A stretch of DNA of 64,000 nucleotides from Pseudokineococcus lusitanus (GTDB taxonomy: Bacteria > Actinomycetota > Actinomycetes > Actinomycetales > Quadrisphaeraceae). The DNA lies in contig NZ_RJKN01000004.1 in the NCBI RefSeq assembly GCF_003751265.1, positions 248,001 to 312,000 of the forward strand, in the 5' to 3' direction. Position numbers and translations under genes: made by a program. Below, piece by piece: positions 44,168-56,877 of the stretch (the first letter of the stretch is position 1; each line of letters begins with the position of its first letter). The notes under the pieces were generated by a model, which saw nothing but the letters and a program-made list of their open reading frames with translations, did no database searches and had not been told where the DNA came from.

Positions 44168-45250
44168 ATGGCCGTCGAGCGCTCGCCCGAGGAGCAGCTG
44201 CTCGCCACCCTGGCCGCCGTCGCCCCGGGCACGGAGCTGCGGGACGGCCTCGAGCGGATCCTGCGCGGCCGGACCGGCGCGCTCGTCGTCCTCGGCCACG
44301 ACCGGGTCGTCGAGCAGCTCTGCAGCGGCGGCTTCACGCTGGACGTCGACTTCTCGGCCACCCGGCTCCGCGAGCTGGCCAAGATGGACGGCGCCATCGT
44401 CCTCGACGCCGCCGCGAACAAGATCCTCCGCGCGGCCGTCCAGCTCGTCCCCGACCCGGCCATCGAGACGTCCGAGTCCGGCACCCGCCACCGCACGGCC
44501 GAGCGCACCGCCAAGCAGACCGGCATGCCGGTCATCTCGGTGAGCGCGTCGATGCGGATCGTCGCGCTCTACGTGGCCGACCGCCGCTTCGTCCTCGAGG
44601 GCTCCGCCGCCATCCTGGGCCGCGCCGAGCAGGCGCTCGCGACGCTCGAGCGCTACAAGTCCCGCCTCGACGAGGTCACCGGCACGCTGTCGGCCCTCGA
44701 GATCGAGGACCTCGTCACCGTCCGCGACGTCGCCGCGGTCGTCCAGCGCCAAGAGATGGTGCGGCGCATCTCCGACGAGATCGCCGGCTACGTCGTCGAG
44801 CTCGGCTCCGACGGCCGCCTGCTGTCCCTGCAGCTCGAGGAGCTCATCGGCGGGATCGGCCCCGATCAAGAGCTCGTGCTGCGGGACTACACCGACCCCG
44901 ACCGCGTGGGCGAGGACGTGGCGGACGTCCTCGCCGGGCTCGCGCAGCTGGAGTCGACCGAGCTCGTCGACCTCATGCACGTGGCCCGCGCCCTGTCGCT
45001 GACGAGCGGCGGCGAGACGCTCGACACGGCCCTCAGCCCGCGCGGGTTCCGCCTCCTCAGCAAGGTGCCCCGCCTGCCGGGCGCCATCGTCGAGCGCCTC
45101 GTCGTCCACTTCGACGGGCTGCAGCAGCTCCTGGCCGCCGGCATCGACGACCTGCTCGCCGTCGAGGGCGTCGGCGACCAGCGCGCCCGTGCCGTCCGCG
45201 AGGGCCTCAGCCGGCTCGCCGAGTCGAGCATCCTCGAGCGCTACGTCTGA
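44168..45250 (+). CDS. disA: DisA, diadenylate cyclase (c-di-AMP synthase)
   Basis: 360 residues. DAC domain with the catalytic DGA (74-76) and GTRHRTAER (105-113), a helical linker, then a C-terminal helix-hairpin-helix domain (VEGVGDQRARAVREGLSRL, near the end) that scans for branched DNA. DisA makes c-di-AMP and reports DNA integrity. Its stop TGA overlaps the apparent CTG start of mutY, so the two are likely co-translated. Confidence 0.95.
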   Translation: MAVERSPEEQLLATLAAVAPGTELRDGLERILRGRTGALVVLGHDRVVEQLCSGGFTLDVDFSATRLRELAKMDGAIVLDAAANKILRAAVQLVPDPAIETSESGTRHRTAERTAKQTGMPVISVSASMRIVALYVADRRFVLEGSAAILGRAEQALATLERYKSRLDEVTGTLSALEIEDLVTVRDVAAVVQRQEMVRRISDEIAGYVVELGSDGRLLSLQLEELIGGIGPDQELVLRDYTDPDRVGEDVADVLAGLAQLESTELVDLMHVARALSLTSGGETLDTALSPRGFRLLSKVPRLPGAIVERLVVHFDGLQQLLAAGIDDLLAVEGVGDQRARAVREGLSRLAESSILERYV

Positions 45251-46251
45251 GCGCCGTCACCGCCGCGGGCGCGCCGCGCCCCGCCGACCGCCCGGGCCCG
45301 GCCCTGCCCGACGACCTCGACGGGCTCCACGCCGCCGTCCTGCGGTGGTACGCCGAGCACGCCCGTGACCTGCCGTGGCGCCGCCCGGGGGCGAGCGTGC
45401 TCGACGACGCCCCGTCCGCGCCGCGGACGGCCGAGGAGGCCCGCGCCTCGGCGTGGGGCGTCCTCGTCAGCGAGGTGATGCTGCAGCAGACGCCCGTCGT
45501 CCGGGTGGAGCCCGTGTGGCGGGAGTGGATGGCGCGCTGGCCGACGCCGGCCGCCCTCACCGCCGTGCCGGCCGGCGAGGCGGTCCGCGCCTGGGGGCGC
45601 CTCGGCTACCCGCGCCGGGCGCTGCGGCTGCACGCGGCCGCCGTCGCGCTCGTCGAGCGGCACGACGGCGTCGTGCCCGAGGACGCCGACGCCCTGCGGG
45701 CGCTGCCGGGCGTCGGCGCCTACACCGCCGCTGCCGTCGCCTCCTTCGCGCACGGGCAGCGGCACGCCGTCGTCGACACGAACGTCCGCCGGGTCCACGC
45801 CCGCCTGGTCACCGGGGCGGCGCAGCCCGCGCCCGCGCTCACCGCCGCGGAGACGGCGCTCGCCGTCGCGCTGCTGCCCGCGACGCCGCGGGCGGCGGCC
45901 GGCTGGGCCGTCGCCGTCATGGAGCTCGGGGCCCTCGTCTGCACGGCGCGCGCGCCGCGGTGCGGGGCGTGCCCGGTCGCGGACCGGTGCGCCTGGCAGG
46001 CGGCCGGCGCGCCGCCCGCCGAGGGTCCCCCGCGGCGCGGCCAGGCCTGGGAGGGCACCGACCGGCAGGTACGGGGGCGGCTGCTCGCCGTCCTGCGGGA
46101 GGCGACGGCGCCCGTCGCCACCGCGGACCTCGAGGTCGCCGTCCCGGCGCCCGACGACGCCCGCCGGGCGCAGCGCGAGCGCTGCCTCGCCTCGCTCCTC
46201 GCGGACGGGCTCGTCGAGCGCGACGACGACCGCTGGGCGCTGCCCGGCTGA
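45247..46251 (+). CDS. mutY: MutY, A/G-specific adenine glycosylase (apparent CTG start)
   Basis: 334 residues if read from CTG 45247. HhH-GPD glycosylase: VMLQQTPVVRVEPVW (catalytic Glu precedes), LPGVGAYTAAAVASFAHG (hairpin), VVDTNVRRVHARL with the catalytic Asp, and a C-terminal 4Fe-4S loop (CTARAPRCGACPVADRC). No ATG, GTG or TTG lies in frame between the disA stop and the essential segment WYAEHARDLPWRR. The only candidate that keeps it is the CTG that overlaps the disA stop as CTGA. The first 20 residues are otherwise unconserved. Excises adenine opposite 8-oxoguanine. Confidence 0.9.
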   Translation: MSAVTAAGAPRPADRPGPALPDDLDGLHAAVLRWYAEHARDLPWRRPGASVLDDAPSAPRTAEEARASAWGVLVSEVMLQQTPVVRVEPVWREWMARWPTPAALTAVPAGEAVRAWGRLGYPRRALRLHAAAVALVERHDGVVPEDADALRALPGVGAYTAAAVASFAHGQRHAVVDTNVRRVHARLVTGAAQPAPALTAAETALAVALLPATPRAAAGWAVAVMELGALVCTARAPRCGACPVADRCAWQAAGAPPAEGPPRRGQAWEGTDRQVRGRLLAVLREATAPVATADLEVAVPAPDDARRAQRERCLASLLADGLVERDDDRWALPG

Positions 46252-46268
46252 CCGCCGCCCCGGCCGGC

Positions 46269-46775
46269 TCAGAGGTGCAGGATCATCCGGCTGTTACCGA
46301 GGGTGTTGGGCTTCACCCGGGCGAGGTCGAGGAACTCCGCGACGCCGTCGTCGTGGGAGCGCAGCAGCTCGGCGAAGACCTCGGGGGCGACGGGCGTGCC
46401 CTCGATCTCGAGGAAGCCGTGGGCGCCGAAGAACCGCGTCTCGAAGGTGAGGCAGAAGACGCGCCGGACGCCGACCTCGCGGGCGCGGCGCAGCAGCTCG
46501 GTGAGGACGGCCGAGCCGACGCCGAGCCCCCGGGCGTCGGCCGACACCGCCAGGGTGCGCACCTCGGCGAGGTCCTCCCAGAACACGTGCAGAGCACCGC
46601 AGCCGACGACCTGGCCGTCGACCTCGGCGACGACCATCTCCTGCAGGCCCTCGTAGTAGGCGACGGCCTCCTTGGCCACGAGCACTCGCTCGTCGGCGAG
46701 CGGGGCGGTGAGGGCGCGGACGGCACGGACGTCGGGGGTCCGGGCGGAGCGCACGACGACCTCGGGGCGGGGCAC
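46269..46775 (-). CDS. Amino-acid N-acetyltransferase (ArgA-type GNAT)
   Basis: 168 residues, GNAT fold. Acetyl-CoA loop VSADARGLGVGSAVLTELL (about 77-95). The C-terminal LARVKPNTLGNSRMILHL is characteristic of the short actinobacterial N-acetylglutamate synthases, the first step of arginine synthesis. GTG 46775 has a TAGGGT 6 nt upstream. Converges on mutY with 17 bp between stops. Confidence 0.85.
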   Translation of the reverse strand: MPRPEVVVRSARTPDVRAVRALTAPLADERVLVAKEAVAYYEGLQEMVVAEVDGQVVGCGALHVFWEDLAEVRTLAVSADARGLGVGSAVLTELLRRAREVGVRRVFCLTFETRFFGAHGFLEIEGTPVAPEVFAELLRSHDDGVAEFLDLARVKPNTLGNSRMILHL

Positions 46776-46781
46776 CGGCCG

Positions 46782-46787
46782 ACCCTA
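46782..46787 (-). promoter_or_regulatory. -10 hexamer of the ArgA-type gene (leaderless type)
   Basis: TAGGGT on the minus strand, 6 nt before GTG 46775. Confidence 0.5.
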
Positions 46788-46819
46788 GCCAGCGCACCGG
46801 CCGGGGTCGGGCCCGGACG

Positions 46820-46857
46820 CACGACCGCCCGGGCCGACGTGGGCCCGGGCGGTCGTG
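46820..46857. terminator. Perfect hairpin terminator after the LVIVD gene
   Basis: Two perfect 16-base arms (46820-46835, 46842-46857) with a 6-nt loop GACGTG, 31 bp after the LVIVD gene stop. Confidence 0.75.
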
Positions 46858-46887
46858 GTCACCGGCGTGCGGCCGGCGGGGTGCTCA

Positions 46888-48363
46888 TCAGCCGCGGCGG
46901 ACCGGGTAGGTCTGCTGCGTCTGCGGGTTGTGCTCGCCCAGCTCCACCTTGCGCGCCTCGGTGAACGCCGTCCCCCGGAGGGAGAAGACGTCGAAGCCCT
47001 GCTGGATGTCGTTGGAGTAGACGTAGCCGTCGTGCCAGTACGCGGACCACGAGCCGCCCAGCACGAGCTGGGAGGTCGAGAGCGGGCCGCGGTCGAACCA
47101 GGCGATCTCGCGCGGGTTGGCCGAGTCGGTGAAGTCGAAGACCGACACACCGCCCTGGTACCAGGCCTGGACCATGACGTCGCGGCCCGGGACGGGGATG
47201 AGCGAGCCGTTGTGCGCGACGCAGTTCTCGGTCGCCGCGTTGTGGCGCGGGATCTTGTAGTAGCTGGCGAACTGCAGCTCGCCGTCGACGACGTCGTAGA
47301 TGCCGTTGGCGCCGCGCGTCGGGCCGATGGCCGCGGTGCAGGTGGCCGCGCCGCCGCCGCCGAGCTCGTCGGTGAAGATCACCTTCGTGCCGTCGTTGTT
47401 GAAGGTGGCCGAGTGCCAGAACGCGAAGTTGACGTCCTGGACGGAGTCGGTGACGACCGGCTTGCGCGGGTCGCTGATGTCCATGAGGACGCCGTCGCCC
47501 ATGCACGCGCCGGCCGCGAGGTCGAGCTCGGGGAAGACCGTGATGTCGTGGCAGCCGGACGTGGCGCTGCGGTTGGCCGGCGGGGTGCCCGGGAAGACCC
47601 CGCCCGGGTAGCCGCCGTCCGGGAAGAGGACCTCCTCCGACAGCAGCGAGGCGTCGGCCGGCGCGTCGAGCGGGATGTCGACCACGGAGATCTGGTCGTG
47701 CGGGGGCTGGCACTTCGCCAGCTGCGCGTTCGGCGAGTAGCTGCTCACGTAGACGAGCAGCGAGCCGTTCTCCGGGTCGGGCACGTTGGTGTGCGTGTGC
47801 GAGCCGCAGGCGGTCTCGACGGAGGCGACGTACTCGGGGTTCTCCCGGTCGCTGATGTCGAAGACCTTGACGCCCTCCCAGTAGTTGGTGAGGTCCGAGG
47901 AGGCCGCCGACGTGCACGTGTCGTCCGTGCGCCGCGAGTCCGTCGACAGCACCAGGATGTCGTCGTACACCGTGACGTCGTTCTGCGGGCCGTTGCAGGT
48001 GACCTGGGCCACGAGCTCGGGCTTCTGCGGCTTGTCGAGGTCGTAGACCGAGAAGCCGTTGTAGTTGCCCGCGTAGGCGTAGCCGTCCTCGGTGAAGGCG
48101 AGGTCGCTGTTGTAGGCGCCCGCGTCGGCGAAGGCCCCCGACTTGGGCGTGTTGTCGACGAGCCGCATGTTGGCGCTCGACGCGGTCTCCCCCACCCCGG
48201 TCGGGGCGGTCCCCGCCGGGACGGAGGGTGCCGGGCGTGCGCTCGCGGTCGCCGTCAGCGCCGAGCCCGCGACGAGCCCCGTCGCCGCGACGGCGGTGAG
48301 CAGGACCCCCGCTGCGCGCGCCCCTCGGCGTGCGGGCCGCCGTCCTGCCGTAGGTCGTGTCAT
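46888..48363 (-). CDS. Secreted LVIVD-repeat beta-propeller protein
   Basis: 491 residues. Signal peptide: RRPARRGARAAGVLLTAVAATGLVAGSALTATASA (about 8-42, Ala cleavage). The mature part has repeated blades of the form VKVFDISDRENPEYVASV, ISVVDIPLD, GVLMDISDPRKPVVTD and VSVFDFTDSANPREIAWF, the LVIVD/propeller signature. Eight or so cysteines suggest disulfides. No enzyme motif. A Shine-Dalgarno GGACGAG lies next to ATG 48363. Divergent from the DUF305 lipoprotein, so they may share control. Confidence 0.75.
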   Translation of the reverse strand: MTRPTAGRRPARRGARAAGVLLTAVAATGLVAGSALTATASARPAPSVPAGTAPTGVGETASSANMRLVDNTPKSGAFADAGAYNSDLAFTEDGYAYAGNYNGFSVYDLDKPQKPELVAQVTCNGPQNDVTVYDDILVLSTDSRRTDDTCTSAASSDLTNYWEGVKVFDISDRENPEYVASVETACGSHTHTNVPDPENGSLLVYVSSYSPNAQLAKCQPPHDQISVVDIPLDAPADASLLSEEVLFPDGGYPGGVFPGTPPANRSATSGCHDITVFPELDLAAGACMGDGVLMDISDPRKPVVTDSVQDVNFAFWHSATFNNDGTKVIFTDELGGGGAATCTAAIGPTRGANGIYDVVDGELQFASYYKIPRHNAATENCVAHNGSLIPVPGRDVMVQAWYQGGVSVFDFTDSANPREIAWFDRGPLSTSQLVLGGSWSAYWHDGYVYSNDIQQGFDVFSLRGTAFTEARKVELGEHNPQTQQTYPVRRG

Positions 48364-48578
48364 CTCGTCCTGCCGTCCTCCCCGACCCGCCAGGGCCGTG
48401 CGACCGGTCGCCGCCGGACGTGAGGCGGCGGCGACTCCGTGGGTTTCCTGTGCGTTCCCCAGGAAGTCGCCGAGCATGCCATCGAAACCCGGACACGTGG
48501 GAGCATCGGCGACACTTCGTGCACGACCCGTTGCGAGCGCCCGACGTCGCCGTCCCGCCGGCGACCAGGAGGACCCCG
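48364..48578. other. Divergent promoter region LVIVD / DUF305
   Basis: 215 bp. AGGAGG (48567-48572) serves the DUF305 gene. GTCGCCGCC and GGCGGCGGC near 48407-48431 form an imperfect dyad in the LVIVD leader. No clear -35/-10 pair. Confidence 0.3.
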
Positions 48579-49346
48579 ATGACCCCGCCCGCCGTCCGCA
48601 CCGCCCGCCGTCGTCCCGGCCGGAGGGCCGTCGCCGCCCTGGCCCCCCTCGCCGCCCTGGCGCTCGTCGCGTCGGGCTGCACCGCCGACGACGCGGAGCC
48701 CACCACGGCGTACGCCCCGCCGTCCGCGTCGGCCACCGTCCCGCTCCTCGTGCCGGGCGGCCCCGGCGACCCGGTGGAGACGGTGGCCCCGGAGGACGTC
48801 ACCGCGCCCACCGGCCCGGAGCCGTGGACGGACGCCGACGCGGCCTTCTTCCAGCAGATGGTCACCCACCACCGCCAGGCGGTGGAGATGAGCGCCCTCG
48901 CCGCGGACCGGGCGGGCGACCCGGACGTGGCCGCCATCGCCGAGCGCATCGGGCTCGGCCAGGAGCCCGAGGTCGACGTCATGGTGGCGTGGCTGGAGGA
49001 GCGCGGTCTCGACGTGCCGCCGGAGCAGTCGTGGCTCAGCGGACGCGGCGAGGTCACCGCAGAGGGCTCGGGCCACGACGGCCACGGGGCGCACGGCGGC
49101 TCCGCGGACGGCGGGATGCACGGCATGGCGACGGCGGCGGAGGTCCAGCAGCTCGCGGCCGCGGAGGGCGAGGAGTTCGACGCCCTCTACGTCGACCTCA
49201 TGGTGCGCCACCACACCGGCGCCCTGTCGATGGTCGACGAGCACCAGGTCGGCGGGGTCGACGTGCGCGTGCAGGAGATGGCCGACGACGTCGCCGCCGT
49301 CCAGGCCGCCGAGATCCGGCACCTCGAGGACATGCGCCCCCGCTGA
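48579..49346 (+). CDS. DUF305 lipoprotein
   Basis: 255 residues. Signal peptide with lipobox-like LVASGC ending at Cys34. A DUF305 ferritin-like helical repeat occurs twice: FFQQMVTHHRQAVEMS (about 89-104) and LMVRHHTGALSMV (about 207-219), each with an HH pair plus Met, a likely metal site. A His/Gly-rich linker (SGHDGHGAHGGS) separates them. Family members have been tied to copper or silver handling, though the function is unproven. AGGAGG before the ATG. Ends at a strong terminator. Confidence 0.85.
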   Translation: MTPPAVRTARRRPGRRAVAALAPLAALALVASGCTADDAEPTTAYAPPSASATVPLLVPGGPGDPVETVAPEDVTAPTGPEPWTDADAAFFQQMVTHHRQAVEMSALAADRAGDPDVAAIAERIGLGQEPEVDVMVAWLEERGLDVPPEQSWLSGRGEVTAEGSGHDGHGAHGGSADGGMHGMATAAEVQQLAAAEGEEFDALYVDLMVRHHTGALSMVDEHQVGGVDVRVQEMADDVAAVQAAEIRHLEDMRPR

Positions 49347-49386
49347 CGTCCCCCCCGGCCGGTCTCGCGTCGGGGCACCGGACGCA

Positions 49387-49421
49387 CGAAGGCCCCTCCC
49401 GCGGTGCGGGAGGGGCCTTCG
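49387..49421. terminator. Perfect bidirectional terminator hairpin
   Basis: 16-base perfect arms (49387-49402, 49406-49421) with a GGT loop, between the DUF305 gene and the convergent clpC. Confidence 0.8.
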
Positions 49422-49436
49422 TCGTCGTGCGGGCGG

Positions 49437-51935
<2,499 letters not shown>

Positions 51936-52190
51936 GTGGCACTCCTCGCGGACGACCTCAGCGAGCGGAGGGCTCTCCCCCAGGCTGCGTCGTTCGATGC
52001 TATCCCCGGGGTGGGACGACGCCCGGGCCGTGCAGGACACGTCCACCCGCACGGTCCCGGGGTCACCGGGTCGTACGGCTCAACGCGGCACCGGCGCAGG
52101 GGTGTTCCGGTCGCCTCGTTCGCCCTGGGCGTAGGTCCCCGGGCGCCGTCCGCGTCCCCGACGACCTCCCGCCGGGCGGTCCGCGACGCA
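51936..52190. other. clpC upstream region
   Basis: Holds the probable clpC -10 (TAGCAT at 52002-51997 on the minus strand) and ribosome site. Between 52045 and 52190 I see no gene and no strong element; GGTCGCCTCGTTCGCCC near 52109 contains a GTCGCC/GTTCGCC pair that could bind a regulator, but this is weak. Confidence 0.3.
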
Positions 52191-52228
52191 CGACGCCCCG
52201 GCCCCCTCGCGGGAGGGCCGGGGCGTCG
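52191..52228. terminator. Hairpin terminator after the sugar ABC operon
   Basis: CGACGCCCCGGCCC (52191-52204) and GGGCCGGGGCGTCG (52215-52228) pair perfectly around a 10-nt loop, 17 bp after the permease stop. Confidence 0.75.
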
Positions 52229-52245
52229 GGGCGTGGGGGACGGCG

Positions 52246-53498
52246 TCAGCGGACCCCGGAGCCGCGACGCTTGGCGTACACGGCGAAGGCGACGGCCAGC
52301 AGCAGCACGAGGCCGCGGATGATCGACTGCGTCGACTGCTCGACGCCGAGCAGCTGCATGCCGTTGCTCATGACGGCCATGATCAGGCCGCCGACGATGG
52401 CGCCGACGACCGTGCCGACGCCGCCCGTCACCGCCGCACCGCCGATGAAGGCGGCCGCGATGGCGTCGAGCTCGAACATGTTGCCGGCGGCGGGCTGGGC
52501 GCCGTTGGAGCGCGAGGAGTAGATGATCCCCGCGACCGCGGACAGGAAGCCCATGTTGACGAACACCCAGAAGTTGATCTTGCGGGTGTTGACGCCGGAG
52601 AGCTGCGCCGCGCTGAGGTTGCCGCCGATGGCGTAGATCTGGCGGCCGAAGATCGTCGACTTCGTCACCGCGGCGTACACGAGGATCAGCACGGCCAGGA
52701 CGATGAGGACGACCGGCAGGCCGCGGCTCGTGGCCAGCTGCCACGCGAAGGCCATGACGACGGCGGCCACGACGAGGAGCTTGAGCACGAAGAGCGGCAT
52801 CGACTCGACCTGCTGGGCGTAGGCCTGGCGGGCGCGGCGGGCCCGCAGCTGCGTGACCGCGTAGCCGGCGACGGCGACCGCGAAGACCACGAGCGTGAAG
52901 ACGTCGTAGCCGTAGCCGCCGAACCAGCCGTTGAGGAAGCCGCTGGCCACCTGCTGGTACTGCTCGGGGAAGGGCGACAGCGAGACGTTGTCGAGCACCC
53001 GCAGCGTCATGCCGCGGAACAGCAGCATGCCGGCGAGGGTGACGATGAAGGCCGGGATGCCGATGTAGGCCACCCAGAACCCGTGCCAGGCCCCGACGAG
53101 GAGGCCGACGACGAGCGCGGCCACCATGCCGACCCACCAGGGCATGCCCTGCTGGATGACGAGCACGGCGGAGACAGCGCCGGTCAGCGCCACCACGGAC
53201 CCGACCGAGAGGTCGATGTGCCCCGCGATGATGACCATGACCATGCCGATGGCCAGCACGAGGATGTAGCTGTACTGCAGGACGAGGTTCGTGAGGTTGC
53301 TCGGGCTGAGCAGCACCCCGTCCGTGCGCCAGGTGAAGAGCAGGACGATCGCCACGAAGGCGAGGTAGATGCCGCTCGTGCGGACGTTGTCGCGCATGAG
53401 CGTGAGGACGTTGGACGTCCGTCGCGGCGCCGCCGGGGCGGGCGGGCGGGCGCCGCCGTCGCCGGCGGGGGCGCTGCCCGCCAGGTCCTGGGTGCTGG

Positions 53499-53502
<4 letters not shown>
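52246..53502 (-). CDS. Sugar ABC transporter permease (GguB/MmsB type)
   Basis: 418 residues, about ten helices, BPD_transp_2-like. [15 protein letters not shown]-type loop ([16 protein letters not shown], about 86-101) and [16 protein letters not shown] (the EAA-like cytoplasmic loop) identify the CUT2 monosaccharide family. The ATG overlaps the upstream ATPase gene stop (ATGA). Works with the ATPase and the ChvE-like lipoprotein to import xylose, galactose or arabinose; the exact sugar is unknown. Confidence 0.9.
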
Positions 53503-55034
<1,532 letters not shown>

Positions 55035-55100
55035 GCCGGTCCTGTCCTGTCAGCCGTGGTGGGTGCTGCGGTGGTGCGGCCCCTCGTGGGGCACGGGGGT

Positions 55101-55139
55101 CGCGGTCCCGGCCGGGCGGTGCGCCCGGCCGGGACCGCG
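55101..55139 (-). ncRNA. mRNA hairpin between lipoprotein and ATPase genes
   Basis: CGCGGTCCCGGCCGGGC (55101-55117) pairs perfectly with 55123-55139 (17 bp, 5-nt loop GGTGC), 10 bp after the chvE-like stop. In sugar ABC operons such a structure stabilises the upstream message and/or partly terminates, giving more binding protein than ATPase. No T tract. Confidence 0.7.
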
Positions 55140-55148
55140 GGAGGCGGG

Positions 55149-56321
55149 TCAGCCGTCGGCCTGCCCGGCCTCGACCTCCTCGGCCGTGTAGTAGCCCGTG
55201 TCGATCAGCGCGGTCTGGATGGTGTCCGCGTAGACGATCTCGGTGGGCAGCAGGAACGAGGGGACGACCTTGACGCCGTTGTTGTAGGTCTCGGTGTCGT
55301 TGGCCTCGGGCTCCTCGCCCTCGACGAGCGAGCCCGCCGCGGTGACCGCCTGGTCGGCGAGCAGGCGGGTGTCCTTGAAGATCGTCGAGCTCTGCACGCC
55401 GTCGGCGATGAGCTTGACGGACGCGATCTCGGCGTCCTGGCCCGTGACGACGGGCAGGGGGCGGTCGCCCGAGCCGTAGCCGCGGTTCTGCAGGGCGGTG
55501 AGGATGCCGCGGGAGATGCCGTCGTAGGGCGACAGCACGCCGTCCAGCTGCTCGCCGCCGTTGTACGAGCCCGTCAGCAGCGTCTCCATGCGGCTCTGCG
55601 CCGTCTCCTGCTGCCAGCGCAGCGTGGCGGCCTGCTCGATGGTCGTCTGGCCCGACCCGACGACGAGCGTGCCGTCGTCGATGAGGGGCTGGAGGACGCT
55701 CATCGCGCCGTTCCAGAAGAAGGTGGCGTTGTTGTCGTCGAGCGAGCCCGCGAAGAGCTCGACCGTGAAGGGGCCCTGGTTCTCGCCCGGGGAGCCGTCC
55801 TCGGTGAGGTAGCCGAGGCCGGTGAGCAGCGCCGTGGCCTGCTGGACCCCGACCTCCTCGTTGTCGAACGTCACGTAGAAGTCGACGTTGTCGCTGTCGC
55901 GGATGAGCCGGTCGTAGCTGATGACGGGGATGCCCGCGTCGGCCGCCGCCTGGAGCTGGCCGGCGAGGGCCGTGCCGTCGATCGCCGCGATGATGAGGGC
56001 GTCCGCGCCCTGCGTGATCATCTGGTCGACCTGCTGCGACTGGGTGGGGATGTCGTCGCCCGCGAACTGCAGGTCGACGTCGTAGCCGGCGTCGGTGAGA
56101 CCGGTCTCGACCGCCTCGCCGTCGGCGATCCAGCGCTCGGACGTCTGCGTCGGCATCGAGACGCCGACCGTCAGCTGCTCGTCGCCGCCGCCGTCGCCGC
56201 CCGCGGCGCCGCCGCCGCCGGCCGCCCCGCCGCCGCCGCCCGCGCCGCTGCCGCCGCAGCCGGCGAGACCCAGCACGAGCGCGGTGCCCGCCGCCACGGC
56301 GAAGCTGGTGGTGCTCCTCAT
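55149..56321 (-). CDS. Periplasmic-type sugar-binding lipoprotein (ChvE family)
   Basis: 390 residues. Lipobox LGLAGC ending at Cys22, a Gly-rich linker (24-48), then a type I binding fold: VGVSMPTQTSERWIADGEAV, QMITQGADALIIAAIDGTAL and GIPVISYDRLIRDSDNVDFYVTFDN. The SYDRLI and FYVTFDN segments are the ChvE/xylose-galactose ligand pockets. AGGAGGAGAGCG lies directly before ATG 56321. Confidence 0.93.
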   Translation of the reverse strand: MRSTTSFAVAAGTALVLGLAGCGGSGAGGGGGAAGGGGAAGGDGGGDEQLTVGVSMPTQTSERWIADGEAVETGLTDAGYDVDLQFAGDDIPTQSQQVDQMITQGADALIIAAIDGTALAGQLQAAADAGIPVISYDRLIRDSDNVDFYVTFDNEEVGVQQATALLTGLGYLTEDGSPGENQGPFTVELFAGSLDDNNATFFWNGAMSVLQPLIDDGTLVVGSGQTTIEQAATLRWQQETAQSRMETLLTGSYNGGEQLDGVLSPYDGISRGILTALQNRGYGSGDRPLPVVTGQDAEIASVKLIADGVQSSTIFKDTRLLADQAVTAAGSLVEGEEPEANDTETYNNGVKVVPSFLLPTEIVYADTIQTALIDTGYYTAEEVEAGQADG

Positions 56322-56404
56322 CGCTCTCCTCCTCGAGAACACCCGTCCCGACCGGCCCTCGTGGCCGGTCGTCGACGGCGGCAGGGTGCCGCCGCGACGG
56401 GCAT

Positions 56405-56416
56405 GTGAGCGATAAC
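56405..56416. promoter_or_regulatory. Possible LacI-type operator of the sugar ABC operon
   Basis: GTGAGCGATAAC (minus GTTATCGCTCAC) is a CG-centred, imperfectly symmetric site of the kind bound by LacI-family sugar regulators, 84 bp upstream of the chvE-like ATG. CCTACCG next to it could contribute a -10 (TACCGT on the minus strand). Confidence 0.45.
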
Positions 56417-56568
56417 GGTAGGTCACGCGGGGAGGTGCACGGGGCCATCCGGTGGAGGGGTGCGCCACACGGTGACGGCGCCCGGGCACGCGAAGCGGGA
56501 CGAGAACGGCCATCCGGGCCGGCGGCGCGGCGGACGGCGACGGACGCTCCGCCGTCCGGGTGACGGGC

Positions 56569-56877
56569 TCAGCCGCGGTCGGCCGCGGGCGGTGACGCCG
56601 GGCCGTCCGGGGACGGCCCGGCGTCCCGCGGTGCCCTCGCGCCGTCACCCGTCGTCGAGCCGCCGTCGCCGTCGGCGCGAGCCCGCAGGTAGCGGCGCCC
56701 GTCCGAGTTGACGACCGTCTCCCAGGCCCCCGCGTGGGCCGCCCGCGACGCCCCCGCGGCGTCCCGACGCGCGGCCGACGGGTCGTCGTGACGGCCCAGC
56801 TCCGCCGGGCCGAAGAGCTTCTTGAGGGACGCCTCGAGCCTCGCCAGCGGCGAGGGCCGGCCCCGACGCGCGCTCAG
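56569..56877 (-). CDS. Small hypothetical protein (apparent CTG start)
   Basis: 102 residues from CTG 56877. The segment ARLEASLKKLFGPAELGR (about 14-31) and AWETVVNSDGRRYLRARAD look like real protein; the last 30 residues are low-complexity. No family recognised. The upstream PRC-barrel gene ends with TGA at 56874-56876, so the overlap reads CTGA. No ATG or GTG start keeps the conserved-looking part near that junction. Could be non-coding. Confidence 0.45.
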   Translation of the reverse strand: MSARRGRPSPLARLEASLKKLFGPAELGRHDDPSAARRDAAGASRAAHAGAWETVVNSDGRRYLRARADGDGGSTTGDGARAPRDAGPSPDGPASPPAADRG

